Made by a program: the position numbers and the translations under genes
NCBI GenBank assembly: GCA_045863035.1
Contig: BTUV01000063.1
Coordinates: 1-17,581 of the forward strand
Origin: H2-BAC3 sp045863035
Lineage (GTDB): Bacteria; Bacteroidota; Ignavibacteria; Ignavibacteriales; Ignavibacteriaceae
Length of the DNA stretch: 17,581 nt
Reading direction: 5' to 3'
The notes under the pieces: model-generated
What the model was told of the DNA's origin: nothing
Databases searched by the model: none
The model's input: the letters and a program-made list of their open reading frames with translations, nothing else
Shown here: positions 1 to 9,200 of the stretch, piece by piece
Numbering within the stretch: position 1 is the first letter of the stretch
Layout: each line of letters starts with the position of its first letter

Positions 1-55
1 TGCAATCGCCACGACAAATTATTATATACGAGGGGGCTATGCGATTGCGTCGTCT
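1..55. repeat. Hairpin intergenic element, copy 1 (left end cut by window)
   Basis: This is the first of two copies of a ~60-bp element. The right arm gcgattgcgtcgtct is at 41-55; only the last nine bases of the left arm (tgcaatcgc) fall in the window. The spacer between the arms is also conserved with copy 2 (both contain attattatatacgaggg), so this is a defined element and not a chance hairpin. It resembles the REP/MITE-like intergenic repeats of Bacteroidota-group genomes. No transposase is present. Confidence 0.6.
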
Positions 56-158
56 CAGCGTGTTAAATGGTTAGTGCTGCCAGCCGGAGAGGTGTCATGT
101 TTCATTCATATTTCTACCAACCTGCAATCCCTCCGGGATTGTTGCAAAATTTTCGTAG

Positions 159-218
159 AGACGATGCAATCGCCATGACAGATTATTATATACGAGGGGT
201 TTTGCGATTGCGTCGTCT
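159..218. repeat. Hairpin intergenic element, copy 2 (complete)
   Basis: A complete copy of the element at 1-55. The left arm at 159-173 (agacgatgcaatcgc) pairs with the right arm at 204-218 (gcgattgcgtcgtct) over 15 bp with one G-T type mismatch, around a 30-nt loop that is also conserved between copies. A separate small hairpin lies just upstream at 125-141 (CAATCCC/GGGATTG). The element could form a stem-loop in RNA or a cruciform; no function can be assigned. Confidence 0.65.
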
Positions 219-297
219 AATACTATTCAAGGACATTAACGACAGCAAGGACACTAAGGACGACAACGACAATAAGTTCAAGTCTGAATTAATTTAT

Positions 298-325
298 AAT
301 CTTCCCTGAGATGATGCAAATAGGT
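298..325. repeat. 111-bp tandem repeat, partial unit left of the gap
   Basis: 28 bases ending at the N run are identical to 509-536. In the second copy this segment runs directly into the sequence that here lies on the right side of the gap. It is therefore the end of a 111-bp repeat unit and not unique flanking DNA. Confidence 0.75.
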
Positions 326-425
326 NNNNNNNNNNNNNNNNNNNNNNNNNNNNNNNNNNNNNNNNNNNNNNNNNNNNNNNNNNNNNNNNNNNNNNNNNNN
401 NNNNNNNNNNNNNNNNNNNNNNNNN
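326..425. other. Scaffold gap (100 N)
   Basis: Exactly 100 N, which suggests a placeholder of arbitrary length. Both flanks match sequence that is contiguous at 509-591, so the break falls inside a tandem repeat. The true content may be nothing, or further copies of the 111-bp unit. Confidence 0.95.
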
Positions 426-591
426 GTCCTCGACTCCGCTCGGACACCGGGTAGCCGCATTTGTCCCGCTTATTGTGTATGTGCGGAGACAAATTTACCG
501 CCTGCCTCAATCTTCCCTGAGATGATGCAAATAGGTGTCCTCGACTCCGCTCGGACACCGGGTAGCCGCATTTGTCCCGCTTATTGTGTAT
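426..591. repeat. 111-bp tandem repeat with REP-like hairpin
   Basis: The segment 426-480 recurs exactly at 537-591 (55 bp), and the intervening part matches the left gap flank, giving a unit of 111 bp. Each unit boundary can form a hairpin, seen at 534-559: arms GGTGTCC and GGACACC around tcgactccgctc. The TCGACTCCGCTCGG core resembles dispersed REP-like repeats of Bacteroidota-group genomes (recollection of a common pattern, not a database result). The unit length is a multiple of three, so it gives spurious open frames on the minus strand; these do not look like proteins. Confidence 0.7.
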
Positions 592-720
592 CTGCGCTTT
601 ACAGATCCTTTGCGCCATAGCGTTTTGCGAGATATAGAGCTCTGTAAAACCGTGCTTAAACGCTGCGCTTCCGCCGCCGCGGAATGCATTAAAAAAAGTA
701 ACATCAATATATTTAAAAAC

Positions 721-753
721 AAAAAAGCCCCGGCAGCTAACCTGGGCTTTTTT
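721..753. terminator. Bidirectional intrinsic terminator
   Basis: Perfect arms aaaaaagccc (721-730) and gggctttttt (744-753) around a 13-nt loop, with an A/T tract on both sides. It lies about 60 bp beyond the stop codon of the minus-strand DUF2723 gene and most likely ends the glnE-DUF2723 transcript. The symmetry would also let it stop transcription arriving from the left. Confidence 0.8.
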
Positions 754-785
754 AATTAGAAATTCAGAATTGCAACCAATTCATT

Positions 786-803
786 CTTCATAATTCATAC
801 TTC
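786..803 (-). repeat. 18-bp repeated downstream motif, copy near DUF2723 stop
   Basis: On the minus strand this reads gaagtatgaattatgaag, starting 7 bases after the stop codon of the DUF2723 gene. The same 18 bases occur downstream of the propeller gene at 9295-9312, in the same orientation relative to the gene. It is part of a low-complexity tract built from ATGAA/ATTATGAA units. Confidence 0.5.
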
Positions 804-810
804 ATAATTC

Positions 811-2802
811 TTACGGGCTGTTTTCCATCGTTTCGGTCAGACCTGCCGGAGGAGTGTAGTCCGGGTAATTTGTCCGCAGATAATTATAATACCCTTTGGC
901 TTTTTCCATCTTATTAAACTGCAGTTCATAAAAGATTCTGCGGGTGAGCATGGCTGCTGCATTCTGATAGATGAAATTAGTGTAGTAGGTTTTCTGTGAC
1001 GGAAACCGTATCGGTTCTACGGGTAAATCTGAAGCAGGGATATATTTATTCCCCTTTGTTATGCGATAGAAAAAGAGATCAGGGATAAGTACAACTCCCT
1101 CAGGCATAAGAAGTTCACCCCGTTTTAATTCGCCTTCAGCTAATTCTGCTCCTATATATATAGGTCTGTTGTTAAGATTGGTTTCAATAAGCCGCAGCAT
1201 AAGATTGCGGTAAGCAAGCTCAAGTGGCTGAGGGTCAAACGGAAGATCCTGTTCAAATGGTTTCAAAAGACGGAGAAAAGTATCACGTTCTGATTTGATC
1301 TTTTCCATAATATCCGGCATAAAGGAGCCCAGTTGGCGGTAATACCAGGAACGGCGGAGGAGTTCTTTGTCAATCACTTTAACATCAGTCCTCATTTTTT
1401 CGACATACTGAAAATAATAAGATGCTGAGATAAAGAAATCCCACTGATACGTGAAAATAATTGCATGCTGATCAGCCGTAATAAGCGCGTGGGAGGCGTA
1501 ATCCTTCACAGCCAGATTATCCTTTTGATTCACCTTATCATAGTTTAAGTAAATCTGTGCTGCCAGGAAAATTGCAACCAGCGAAACCGGCAGCAAAAGC
1601 TGAAGCCGCTTGTCACCCAGCCACCGGTACGTCAGATAGAGCCCGAACAAGGCAAAGTATGACATGCTGATATAGGCAAGCAGGAAATAGGAATCAATGT
1701 CAACGATGTCATAATTAATTGCATAAAGAACTGTGCTTACAAAAGATATAAGCAGAAAGACAAACATTTTTCTTGCTTTTATGAACGCAAATATCAGTCC
1801 AATAAGAACGAATATAAGGTTGAGGGTAAACTCTGTTGGTATCTGACTGATGAAGTAAGAAAACTGTTTTTGCGCTGCCTCAGTGGAAGAGAAAATCCAA
1901 ACCTGATACTGCTTTCCGGAGATATGCCTCATGATATTTTCAAAGTTCACCGGATTGCCCCAGTTCAGCGATGGACCCTGCAGCGCACGGATGGGCAGAT
2001 AGGAATAAACAATTATCAGAGTAGTGAAGAAAATAAAGAGCATTTTGAGGATACGGAAAACCGACTCTTTATTTATCGGAAAAGTTACAAAGTAGATGTA
2101 AGCCACACCCGGTAAAATCAGCAGCGTGGTCATGTGGTTACCGAAGCCGAGCGCAAGTATAAACGCAAATGCAAACCAGTGTATATCGTTAGGGTAGTCA
2201 CTGAGCGCGTTCAGACGGGCACGGATGAGAAAATGAATGATCAGCAGCATCAGCAGAATATGCAGTGAGTAAACTTCAACCGAGGTGCTCTGAAACCAGA
2301 CTGTTTTATTAAGCGCGAATACCAGACCGGCAGAAATTGTGGTGAATATATATAGCGAGCCCTTATGTTTCAGCGGAGCTTTTTTTATTTCGACCGGAGC
2401 AGGTTCTTCCTTATCCCGTTTATTCTTCTTTGATTTCTTTTGTCTGGATGACTCCTTCTCCGGTTCTGCCGAAGTGAACGAAGACAAATGTTTAAGAATA
2501 AGTTCGGATGTATAAATAAAAACTATCACCCCGCCTGTGACCCATAAAGCAGCAAGTATATTCATTTTAGCAACGGGTGCTACCGGGATGGGGAGATGCG
2601 AAAAGATAAAACCAAGTACTGTAAAAAGCGGATATCCCGTGGGATGTGCAATACCCAGAGTAAGCTGAACCGCCGCCAGTTCGCCTGAATCAATCTGAAT
2701 AACCGATGTGGCTATGGTAATACCGTAGAGCATCAGCACTGCCAGTCCGGCCAAAAATGGGTGATAATACTTTATAAAGTATTGCAGTCTGGAGTTATTC
2801 AT
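811..2802 (-). CDS. DUF2723 family membrane protein (TMEM260/GT-C-like O-mannosyltransferase)
   Basis: 663 residues. The N-terminal two thirds hold about ten hydrophobic segments and the features of DUF2723 (PF11028): IDSGELAAVQ at 37-46, HPTGYPLF at 53-60, WFQSTSVEVYSLH near 169-181 and GFGNHMTT near 219. The family includes animal TMEM260, a protein O-mannosyltransferase, so an integral inner-membrane transfer of a lipid-linked sugar to exported proteins is a reasonable inference. The acidic residues D38 and E41 sit where GT-C enzymes carry their first-loop catalytic motif. From about residue 430 the protein is soluble and ends in a tail typical of the bacterial family. Residues ~112-147 form an unusual Lys/Glu-rich insertion (SRQKKSKKNKRDKEEP) in a cytoplasmic or linker position. 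The ATG lies inside the 3' end of the glnE-like gene (8-bp overlap), which implies translational coupling. The acceptor is unknown; secreted T9SS proteins nearby are possible clients, but this is speculation. Confidence 0.88.
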   Translation of the reverse strand: MNNSRLQYFIKYYHPFLAGLAVLMLYGITIATSVIQIDSGELAAVQLTLGIAHPTGYPLFTVLGFIFSHLPIPVAPVAKMNILAALWVTGGVIVFIYTSELILKHLSSFTSAEPEKESSRQKKSKKNKRDKEEPAPVEIKKAPLKHKGSLYIFTTISAGLVFALNKTVWFQSTSVEVYSLHILLMLLIIHFLIRARLNALSDYPNDIHWFAFAFILALGFGNHMTTLLILPGVAYIYFVTFPINKESVFRILKMLFIFFTTLIIVYSYLPIRALQGPSLNWGNPVNFENIMRHISGKQYQVWIFSSTEAAQKQFSYFISQIPTEFTLNLIFVLIGLIFAFIKARKMFVFLLISFVSTVLYAINYDIVDIDSYFLLAYISMSYFALFGLYLTYRWLGDKRLQLLLPVSLVAIFLAAQIYLNYDKVNQKDNLAVKDYASHALITADQHAIIFTYQWDFFISASYYFQYVEKMRTDVKVIDKELLRRSWYYRQLGSFMPDIMEKIKSERDTFLRLLKPFEQDLPFDPQPLELAYRNLMLRLIETNLNNRPIYIGAELAEGELKRGELLMPEGVVLIPDLFFYRITKGNKYIPASDLPVEPIRFPSQKTYYTNFIYQNAAAMLTRRIFYELQFNKMEKAKGYYNYLRTNYPDYTPPAGLTETMENSP

Positions 2803-5590
2803 TACTTTCCGTAAGGTATCTGCTTAATAAAAGGTGATTTTGGCTGAGAATCTTATTAATCATATTGATGAGTGTTTCCGGCGTGTCACAGCCCATGAAC
2901 CGCGCCAGTACCGGAAGTGTTTTGCTTTCACTTCTGAATCTGACTTTAGCCGCGGGTTCCAGAATTTGCAGGAAAATCTCAGCCGCTTTAAGCCGGGAAT
3001 AATTTGTCTGCATGGTTTTACCTGTCTCATGGGTGATAATCTTGTTATCAGCAAAGAAACTGATCAGGCGGCTAAATTCCACACCAAGAATCTGTGCAAA
3101 ATAAGCAGAATTGCTCAAAATCAAAAATTGAGCGATGAACTCAAGGTCAACATAACCCCCTCTCCCCCGTTTCAACTCAACTGCATTATTCAGCGCTAAG
3201 GACTCAGAAATCAACTTTTTCCTCATGTTCAGCATTTCTGAACGGATAATTTCAGGGGTGAGGGCTGCTAAACGCCCGGCTGTTATCCTGCTCAGCTCCT
3301 CAAATATGAGCTGGTTTCCGAAAAGAAAAGACATTTTTGTCATTGCCTGAAGTTCCCAAACCCTCGCTCGCTTTTGAAGGTATTCCTGATAACTTGATAT
3401 GCTGAAAATAAGAAGAGAAGTCCGGCCTTCGGGTCTCAGGCGTGAGTCGATTTCAAGTGGGAAGGATGCGATTTTTAATTCATGCAACAAGGCAAAATAA
3501 CGTTCTTGAATCTCAGTCGGGTTAAAATCATCTGCTTTAATAAATATCAGGTCTGCATCACTTGAGAATGACATCGTGCCGGTGCTGATGCTTCCGGCGG
3601 TGATAATACAGATTGCACTTCTTTCGGTTTCATCAGGAATAAGCTCATTCAACCGTTCGATCAACTTCTTTTTTACCGCTGATGAAAGCTCCTGTGAGAA
3701 GTCGCCGGCAGTTATCATGCCAAGCAACAGCCGGATGCTCAGGATAAAATATACTTCCTTTATATTGGAAGCATGATGGATGGCATCCGGTTCAAATACT
3801 CGTCCGGTGAGAAACTTTTCCTGCAGATATATATCTTCGGGAAGTGAGTTCATGGAGCGAAGGTCATACATACAGAGCGCGGAAAAAGCTTCAAGAAATT
3901 TGTCATTCCTGAACTGCTCATACCATACGGAAGGAAATGCTGCCTGCCGTAGCACTTTAACCATGTTGGATAGAAGTTTATCAGGATCACCGGCTCTTCT
4001 GAGCAGGGAAAGTATCTTCGGCTCAACTGATTCAAAAGACTGCATTGAAAGGGTATCGAAATTTCTTTCGCCGATGAGACTTTTCCCCTCTTTAAGATAA
4101 GCATATAGTTTTTTTGCTGCTGCCGGATCGGAAAACTGAATCGTGTCAATTCCTTCCTCCGGTTGATTAGCTTCTTCCTGACCGGTAACCGAACGGTAAA
4201 ATTTACTTACTTGAGATTTGAAAAAATTTATATCCTTTAATAAACCGGCTGAATTTTCATAACCAAAATACGCTGCCAGTTTATCAGGCACTTCTCCCTC
4301 AGACGGGATTGTGTGTGTCTGCTGATCATTTACGAGCTGAAGATAATGCTCAATCCGGCGGTAATGTGAGTAAATAGCAGCCAGTGAAGTGTATTCTTCT
4401 TCAGTGATAAGCCGGTGAAGACGAAGTTTGTAAAGCGCATGCAGTGTATTGCCGGTTCTGATATCAGGGTTTTTGCCTCCGGCAAGCAGTTGCAGCGCCT
4501 GCACGCCGAATTCAATATCACGAATGCCCCCGGAAGAAAGTTTTATATTAAGTTCATTCTGATTTGCCTTCAGGATATTTCCCCTGATTTTTCTGATTTG
4601 CTCAAGAGGTGAGACAAAGGAAGAAGCCGGATAAATAAACGGTGTTATATACGATATAAAATCTTTATAGAGATTTCTGCTGCCTGATATATATCCCGCC
4701 TTAATGAGCATCTGACGCTCCCAATGCTCTCCGCGCGCTTCATAGTAACGAAGTGTATCTGTGAGGGTGCGACAGAGAGGGGCCGACTTACCGTCCGGTC
4801 TGAGCCGGAAATCAACCCGGTAAAGAAATCCGTTTTCATCCGGTGTTGACATTACCCTGCTGAACAACTGTATTACGGAGGTTAGCAGTTCATAGTACTC
4901 TGTTTTTCTACCTGCTTTTTTGTTTCTTTTGTAAAAAACCATCAGATCAATATCAGAACTGTAGTTAAGCTCACCACCTCCCATTTTGCCAAGTGCGATC
5001 AGGGTGTATTCTGCCGGAATTACTTTACCGCAGATGCGGAGTGATTCGTGTTTGTGGCAAAGAGTGAAAACCGTATCAGTCAGTACCGCTGCCAGAGAGG
5101 AAATTTCATCGAGTAGCTCAGGGAGATCAGCAAGACCGAGCAGATCGCGCAGGGCAATTTTGAGCATTTCACGCCGCTTTACCCCTTTTAGGAATGCAAT
5201 TTGCTTTTCGAGCGCTGAATAGTTTTGCAGACTGGTAATGAGAGTTCTCCGGAGCTCTGTTTTATTAAAGGGGAGCTCAAGTAGTCCTTCAGTAAGAAAT
5301 CCATAGAGGGGACCCGGATCACGGACGACTATATCTGTCAAATAATTACTGTTCCCGGCTATCTTCAGAAGGGTGTGGGGGAACCAGGGGAATCGCAGGC
5401 AGTCCCTCAGTATTGAGCGGGGGTCGTAGAACGCCTGAAGCAGTCTGAGGAGGTTGCTTTCCGTCTCACGGGTAAGGAGTACATTATCCCTTCCTGCAAT
5501 AAACACATCCGGTATTCCGGCTTTTTCTTCATCGGAAAAAAAACCAGGAGTAACAGACTCAAGAAAATGGTAAAAATCAGGGCTGAACAC
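2795..5590 (-). CDS. glnE: Bifunctional glutamine synthetase adenylyltransferase / adenylyl-removing enzyme
   Basis: 931 residues, close to the length of E. coli GlnE (946). GlnE switches glutamine synthetase off and on by adding and removing AMP on a tyrosine. The first nucleotidyltransferase domain (deadenylylating in E. coli) is canonical: ALGKMGGGELNYSSDIDL at 199-216 with D213/D215, DFRLRPDGKSAPL at 260-272, WERQMLIKAG near 290-299 and GGIRDIEFGVQALQLL at 354-369. The second domain (adenylylating in E. coli) keeps the metal-binding SSDADL (D678/D680), DSRLRPEGRTSLL near 715-727 and GRGGYVDLEFIAQ near 809-821. Its glycine-rich loop is eroded, reading AGSISTGTMSF where the family has GKLGGxE. 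The second activity may therefore be altered; this is inference. No glnA or glnB is nearby. The gene is first in a two-gene unit with the overlapping DUF2723 gene and is divergent from the lipoprotein gene. The start used is the ATG at 5590. Confidence 0.92.
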   Translation of the reverse strand: MFSPDFYHFLESVTPGFFSDEEKAGIPDVFIAGRDNVLLTRETESNLLRLLQAFYDPRSILRDCLRFPWFPHTLLKIAGNSNYLTDIVVRDPGPLYGFLTEGLLELPFNKTELRRTLITSLQNYSALEKQIAFLKGVKRREMLKIALRDLLGLADLPELLDEISSLAAVLTDTVFTLCHKHESLRICGKVIPAEYTLIALGKMGGGELNYSSDIDLMVFYKRNKKAGRKTEYYELLTSVIQLFSRVMSTPDENGFLYRVDFRLRPDGKSAPLCRTLTDTLRYYEARGEHWERQMLIKAGYISGSRNLYKDFISYITPFIYPASSFVSPLEQIRKIRGNILKANQNELNIKLSSGGIRDIEFGVQALQLLAGGKNPDIRTGNTLHALYKLRLHRLITEEEYTSLAAIYSHYRRIEHYLQLVNDQQTHTIPSEGEVPDKLAAYFGYENSAGLLKDINFFKSQVSKFYRSVTGQEEANQPEEGIDTIQFSDPAAAKKLYAYLKEGKSLIGERNFDTLSMQSFESVEPKILSLLRRAGDPDKLLSNMVKVLRQAAFPSVWYEQFRNDKFLEAFSALCMYDLRSMNSLPEDIYLQEKFLTGRVFEPDAIHHASNIKEVYFILSIRLLLGMITAGDFSQELSSAVKKKLIERLNELIPDETERSAICIITAGSISTGTMSFSSDADLIFIKADDFNPTEIQERYFALLHELKIASFPLEIDSRLRPEGRTSLLIFSISSYQEYLQKRARVWELQAMTKMSFLFGNQLIFEELSRITAGRLAALTPEIIRSEMLNMRKKLISESLALNNAVELKRGRGGYVDLEFIAQFLILSNSAYFAQILGVEFSRLISFFADNKIITHETGKTMQTNYSRLKAAEIFLQILEPAAKVRFRSESKTLPVLARFMGCDTPETLINMINKILSQNHLLLSRYLTESNE

Positions 5591-5746
5591 GCCGATTACT
5601 CTGACCTTCCATAAGACAGGGTGTTTGTGACGCAGTGCAGACTCTCAAAAACCACCACTATTGGGACTAACATATTAAACGGGAACTCCTTATATTACTA
5701 TTCATACTTTATGGCGATTCATTTCAAAAAAATTAAAAGAGCAACC

Positions 5747-6196
5747 ATGAAACTACCATTACTGTTTCTTCTTCCGTTATTCTTCATTGCAGCCGGCTGT
5801 TCGGGCGGCGATAACTCTGCTCCCAAAAAGGATCAGGAGATTTCACAGAACGATACAAAAAATCTGAAACCGCGACAGGAAATTAAGAATAACCTGAGCA
5901 TGATAGAAGGAGAAGTTCTTGCAAATTACCGGGAGGATGAAACTGATTTTGTTCTGAAAATGAGAACTTCCGTGGTGGCTAAAGTGGATGAGAACGAAAA
6001 TATGGCTGTTCTGGGCGATGAGATATTTATGACGCCAAACTTTATTATTGATGAGAAGGGAGCTATAGCGGATGATCCGGTTAATACACGTCTGAAACAA
6101 CTGAGCAAGGTGAACAAGGGGGCAGTCGTCCGGGTGCATGCATTCTACGTCCTGAAAAAAGGATGGTATATAAAAGATTATTTAATTAAGAACTGA
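5747..6196 (+). CDS. Small predicted lipoprotein of unknown function
   Basis: 149 residues from the ATG at 5747. The frame stays open upstream to a GTG at 5621 and an ATG at 5711, but the 5747 start places a classic lipoprotein signal at the N-terminus: MKLPLLFLLPLFF followed by the lipobox IAAGC with the acylated Cys at 18. An AAAAGAG purine stretch precedes it. After the Cys comes a Ser/Gly/Lys-rich linker and then a compact mixed alpha/beta-looking domain (about 50-149) with alternating hydrophobic residues, which I do not recognise. No catalytic motif is evident. The stop is 7 bp before the start of the large T9SS protein, and that gene's GAGG ribosome site overlaps this stop codon, so the two are probably co-transcribed and coupled. 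A role at the inner face of the outer membrane is inferred from the signal alone. Confidence 0.75.
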   Translation: MKLPLLFLLPLFFIAAGCSGGDNSAPKKDQEISQNDTKNLKPRQEIKNNLSMIEGEVLANYREDETDFVLKMRTSVVAKVDENENMAVLGDEIFMTPNFIIDEKGAIADDPVNTRLKQLSKVNKGAVVRVHAFYVLKKGWYIKDYLIKN

Positions 6197-6203
6197 GGCA
6201 GCC

Positions 6204-9200
6204 ATGAAAAAAAGTGTTTTACTCTTTGCGTTGATGATTTTACTCCCGGCCGGAGTGTTACTGAGGTTTGCAGGATATCAGGACGGGAAAATAGCTCTGA
6301 AAGATTATATAACCTGGAAGATTGAACAGAAAAAAGCAGGCGTAAAAAAAGCCAAAGCCGGATATCCGGATAAGGCGATGGAATGGTATATAGAGCAGCG
6401 GGCGTATCCGGGAACAACTATACCGGAAAACTGGCGTGAAGATGCTCTTAAACATATTAAAGCAAATAATACGTCCGCCTCTTTTGAAGACATTCAGGCA
6501 GAATTCACCTGGACTCAGCTTGGTCCGGGCAACATTGGCGGCAGAGTCAGAAGTATTGTAGTGAATCCGAATAACTCATCTGTGATTTATGCGGCCTCAG
6601 TTTCAGGCGGTGTCTGGAAAACCACCAACGGCGGTTCATCCTGGTTCCCCTGTAAAGATGATATGGAAAATCTGGCTGTCTGTTCGATGGTTATGGACCC
6701 TTCTAACCCTAATATTATTTATGCCGGTACCGGCGAAGGTTTTTTTAACCTTGATGCAATTCGAGGCGCAGGAATTTTTAAAACCACAGATGGCGGTTCG
6801 AGCTGGACTCAGCTTAGTGCAACAATGAATTCGAGCTATTACTACGTGAATGACCTCAGCTTTGATGCAACTACCAATACCTTGTGGGCTGCAACCAGGA
6901 AAGGTCTTCATAAGTCAACTGACGGCGGGGCGTCATTCACGGCTGTTGTGACCGGATCAAACAACTCTGATGTGCATTGTACGGATATTGAAATCGCACC
7001 GACCTCACCGACTACCATTTATGCTTCATTCGGGCTCTTTAATCAGTCGAATATACAACGATCAACAAATGCAGGCAGTTCGTTTTCGCAGGTATATACG
7101 CAGTCAGGAATGGGAAGAGCTGAAATTGCTGTATCAAAGTCAAACCCTTCTATAGCTTATGCTTCATTTCTTGAACTGAGCACCAGCCAATGCGGACTGA
7201 TGATCAGAACCACCAACGGCGGATCATCATGGTCAACCATTACCATACCGGGACCCGCATACTCCGGAGCAGCAACCTATACCAGCGGACAGGCATGGTA
7301 TAATAACATCCTGGCTGTGGATCCTGATAATGCCGGTACTCTATATGCTGCCGGGCTTGATTTTTGGAAGTCAACTTCTAATGGTTCTAACTGGACTCAG
7401 AAAACCAACTGGTATGAAGAGTCAGGCGCTCCGCCTTACATCCATGCTGATCACCATGCTATCGTTTTTGATCCGAACAACTCAAGCATTATATATGTCG
7501 GAACAGACGGCGGTGTATATAAATCCACTAACAAGGGCGAAACATGGAATGGGCTGAATAACGGTTTGTTCATAACTCAGATTTACTATGGCGCGGTTGA
7601 CCCCTCAGCTTCTAAATACTACGCCGGAACACAGGATAATGGCACACTTAAATCAACCGGTTCAACCACTTGGGCTGAGATCTTTGGCGGTGACGGCGGT
7701 GCCACAGAAGTTGATTTTGCAAACCCGAATAATATATATATCGAATACGTAAACTGGGCTTTCTTTAAATCAACCAACGGCGGTTCAACTTTCTTTAAAG
7801 CCATGAACGGTGTGCCAACGGGCTCGGGCACATACTCCGGAACTACTGACCGCACGCTTTTTATAACTCCTTTTTCGATGGACCCGAATAACTCGAACAT
7901 TCTGGTTGCCGGAACCTACCGTGTATGGAGAACAACTAACAACGCGGGTAATTGGTCTTCTATCAGCTCTGATTTAACCGGTGATGGCAGCGGTTCAAAC
8001 GGCGCAGAAATTTCGACTGTGGTAGTTGCAAAAGGAAATTCAGACGTCATCTACGCGGGAACATCCAACGGACGAGTGCAGGTTACTACTAACACAGGCA
8101 GCTCATGGTCTCTGCGAAACAGTGGCTTGCCGAATCTTTATGTAACAAGAATCGCGACACTCGCCTCTGACCCGGCAACTGCATTTGTGACTTTCTCAGG
8201 TTTTACCTCAGGTCAGAAAGTATATAAAACCACCAACTACGGCACAAGCTGGTCCAACGTGTCAGGAAATCTGCCAAACATTCCGGTTAACTGCGTTCTG
8301 GTTAATCCTGCTGATGCTTCCGATCTGGTTGTCGGCACAGACCTGGGTATCTTCCGTTCAGCTAACGGAGGCACTTCGTGGACAAAACAGAATAATGGTA
8401 TGGCGAATGTAGCCGTCTTTGACCTGGATTACCGTGCTTCTGACAACAAAATATTTGCATCAACTCACGGACGCGGAATGTTCTCCGCTTCATTTTCGAC
8501 CTCCGGCGGAGGCGGTGGTGGTGGCGGGCAAGTGATAAATCTGCTTTATGATGACGGCACTCCTTCTTCCGGATATTTCTGGGGCTCAGCCGGTCAGGCA
8601 AGCGCTAACCGTATTACCGCGACTGTGGCTAATTCCAAAGTAACTAAAATAAGCATGTATATACTTGGTGTAAGCAGCGCGACAACCGCAAGATATAAAC
8701 CCCTGCTGATGAGCGGCGGGACGAGCGGTCCGGTTTCATCACTGGCCTCACTCTCTTTCAGAACGGCAGTTGGTTATCCCGGCTGGGATGATATTGATGT
8801 GTCATCATTAAATGTTATCGTAAATGATGAGTTTTATGTTGGGATGGAGTATGACGGAACCAACAAACCACTCTTCGGATATGATCAGATAAACAACGGC
8901 AGAGCGTGGGATAAGGGGGCATCTGTTTGGGAGTCATGGAATGAAACCTATTTCATGCGCGCCACTATTGAAACTCCGGCGACCGATGTTCAAATAGAAA
9001 CAACAGTGCCAGGTGATTTCTCTTTAGAGCAAAATTACCCGAATCCGTTCAACCCTTCAACTATGATTCGTTTCGGATTACCTAAGGAAGAATTTGTGAC
9101 ACTGAAGGTATATGATATTAACGGTCGTGAAGTGGTAACGCTGGCAGAAAACACACTTGCTCCCGGAACCTATTCAATTATGTGGAACGGTAAGAACAAT

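Noticed and set aside
67..309. 80-codon open frame at the left end
   Set aside because: It translates the hairpin element and low-complexity DNA rich in GAC/AAG; no start signal or motif.
289..618. Minus-strand open frame with a 37-residue repeat
   Set aside because: It spans the N gap and is produced by the 111-bp repeat, whose length is a multiple of three; no protein motif is visible.
5621..5746. Extended N-terminus of the lipoprotein from the GTG at 5621 or ATG at 5711
   Set aside because: It would bury the lipoprotein signal peptide behind up to 42 unconserved-looking residues; the ATG at 5747 gives a canonical lipobox.
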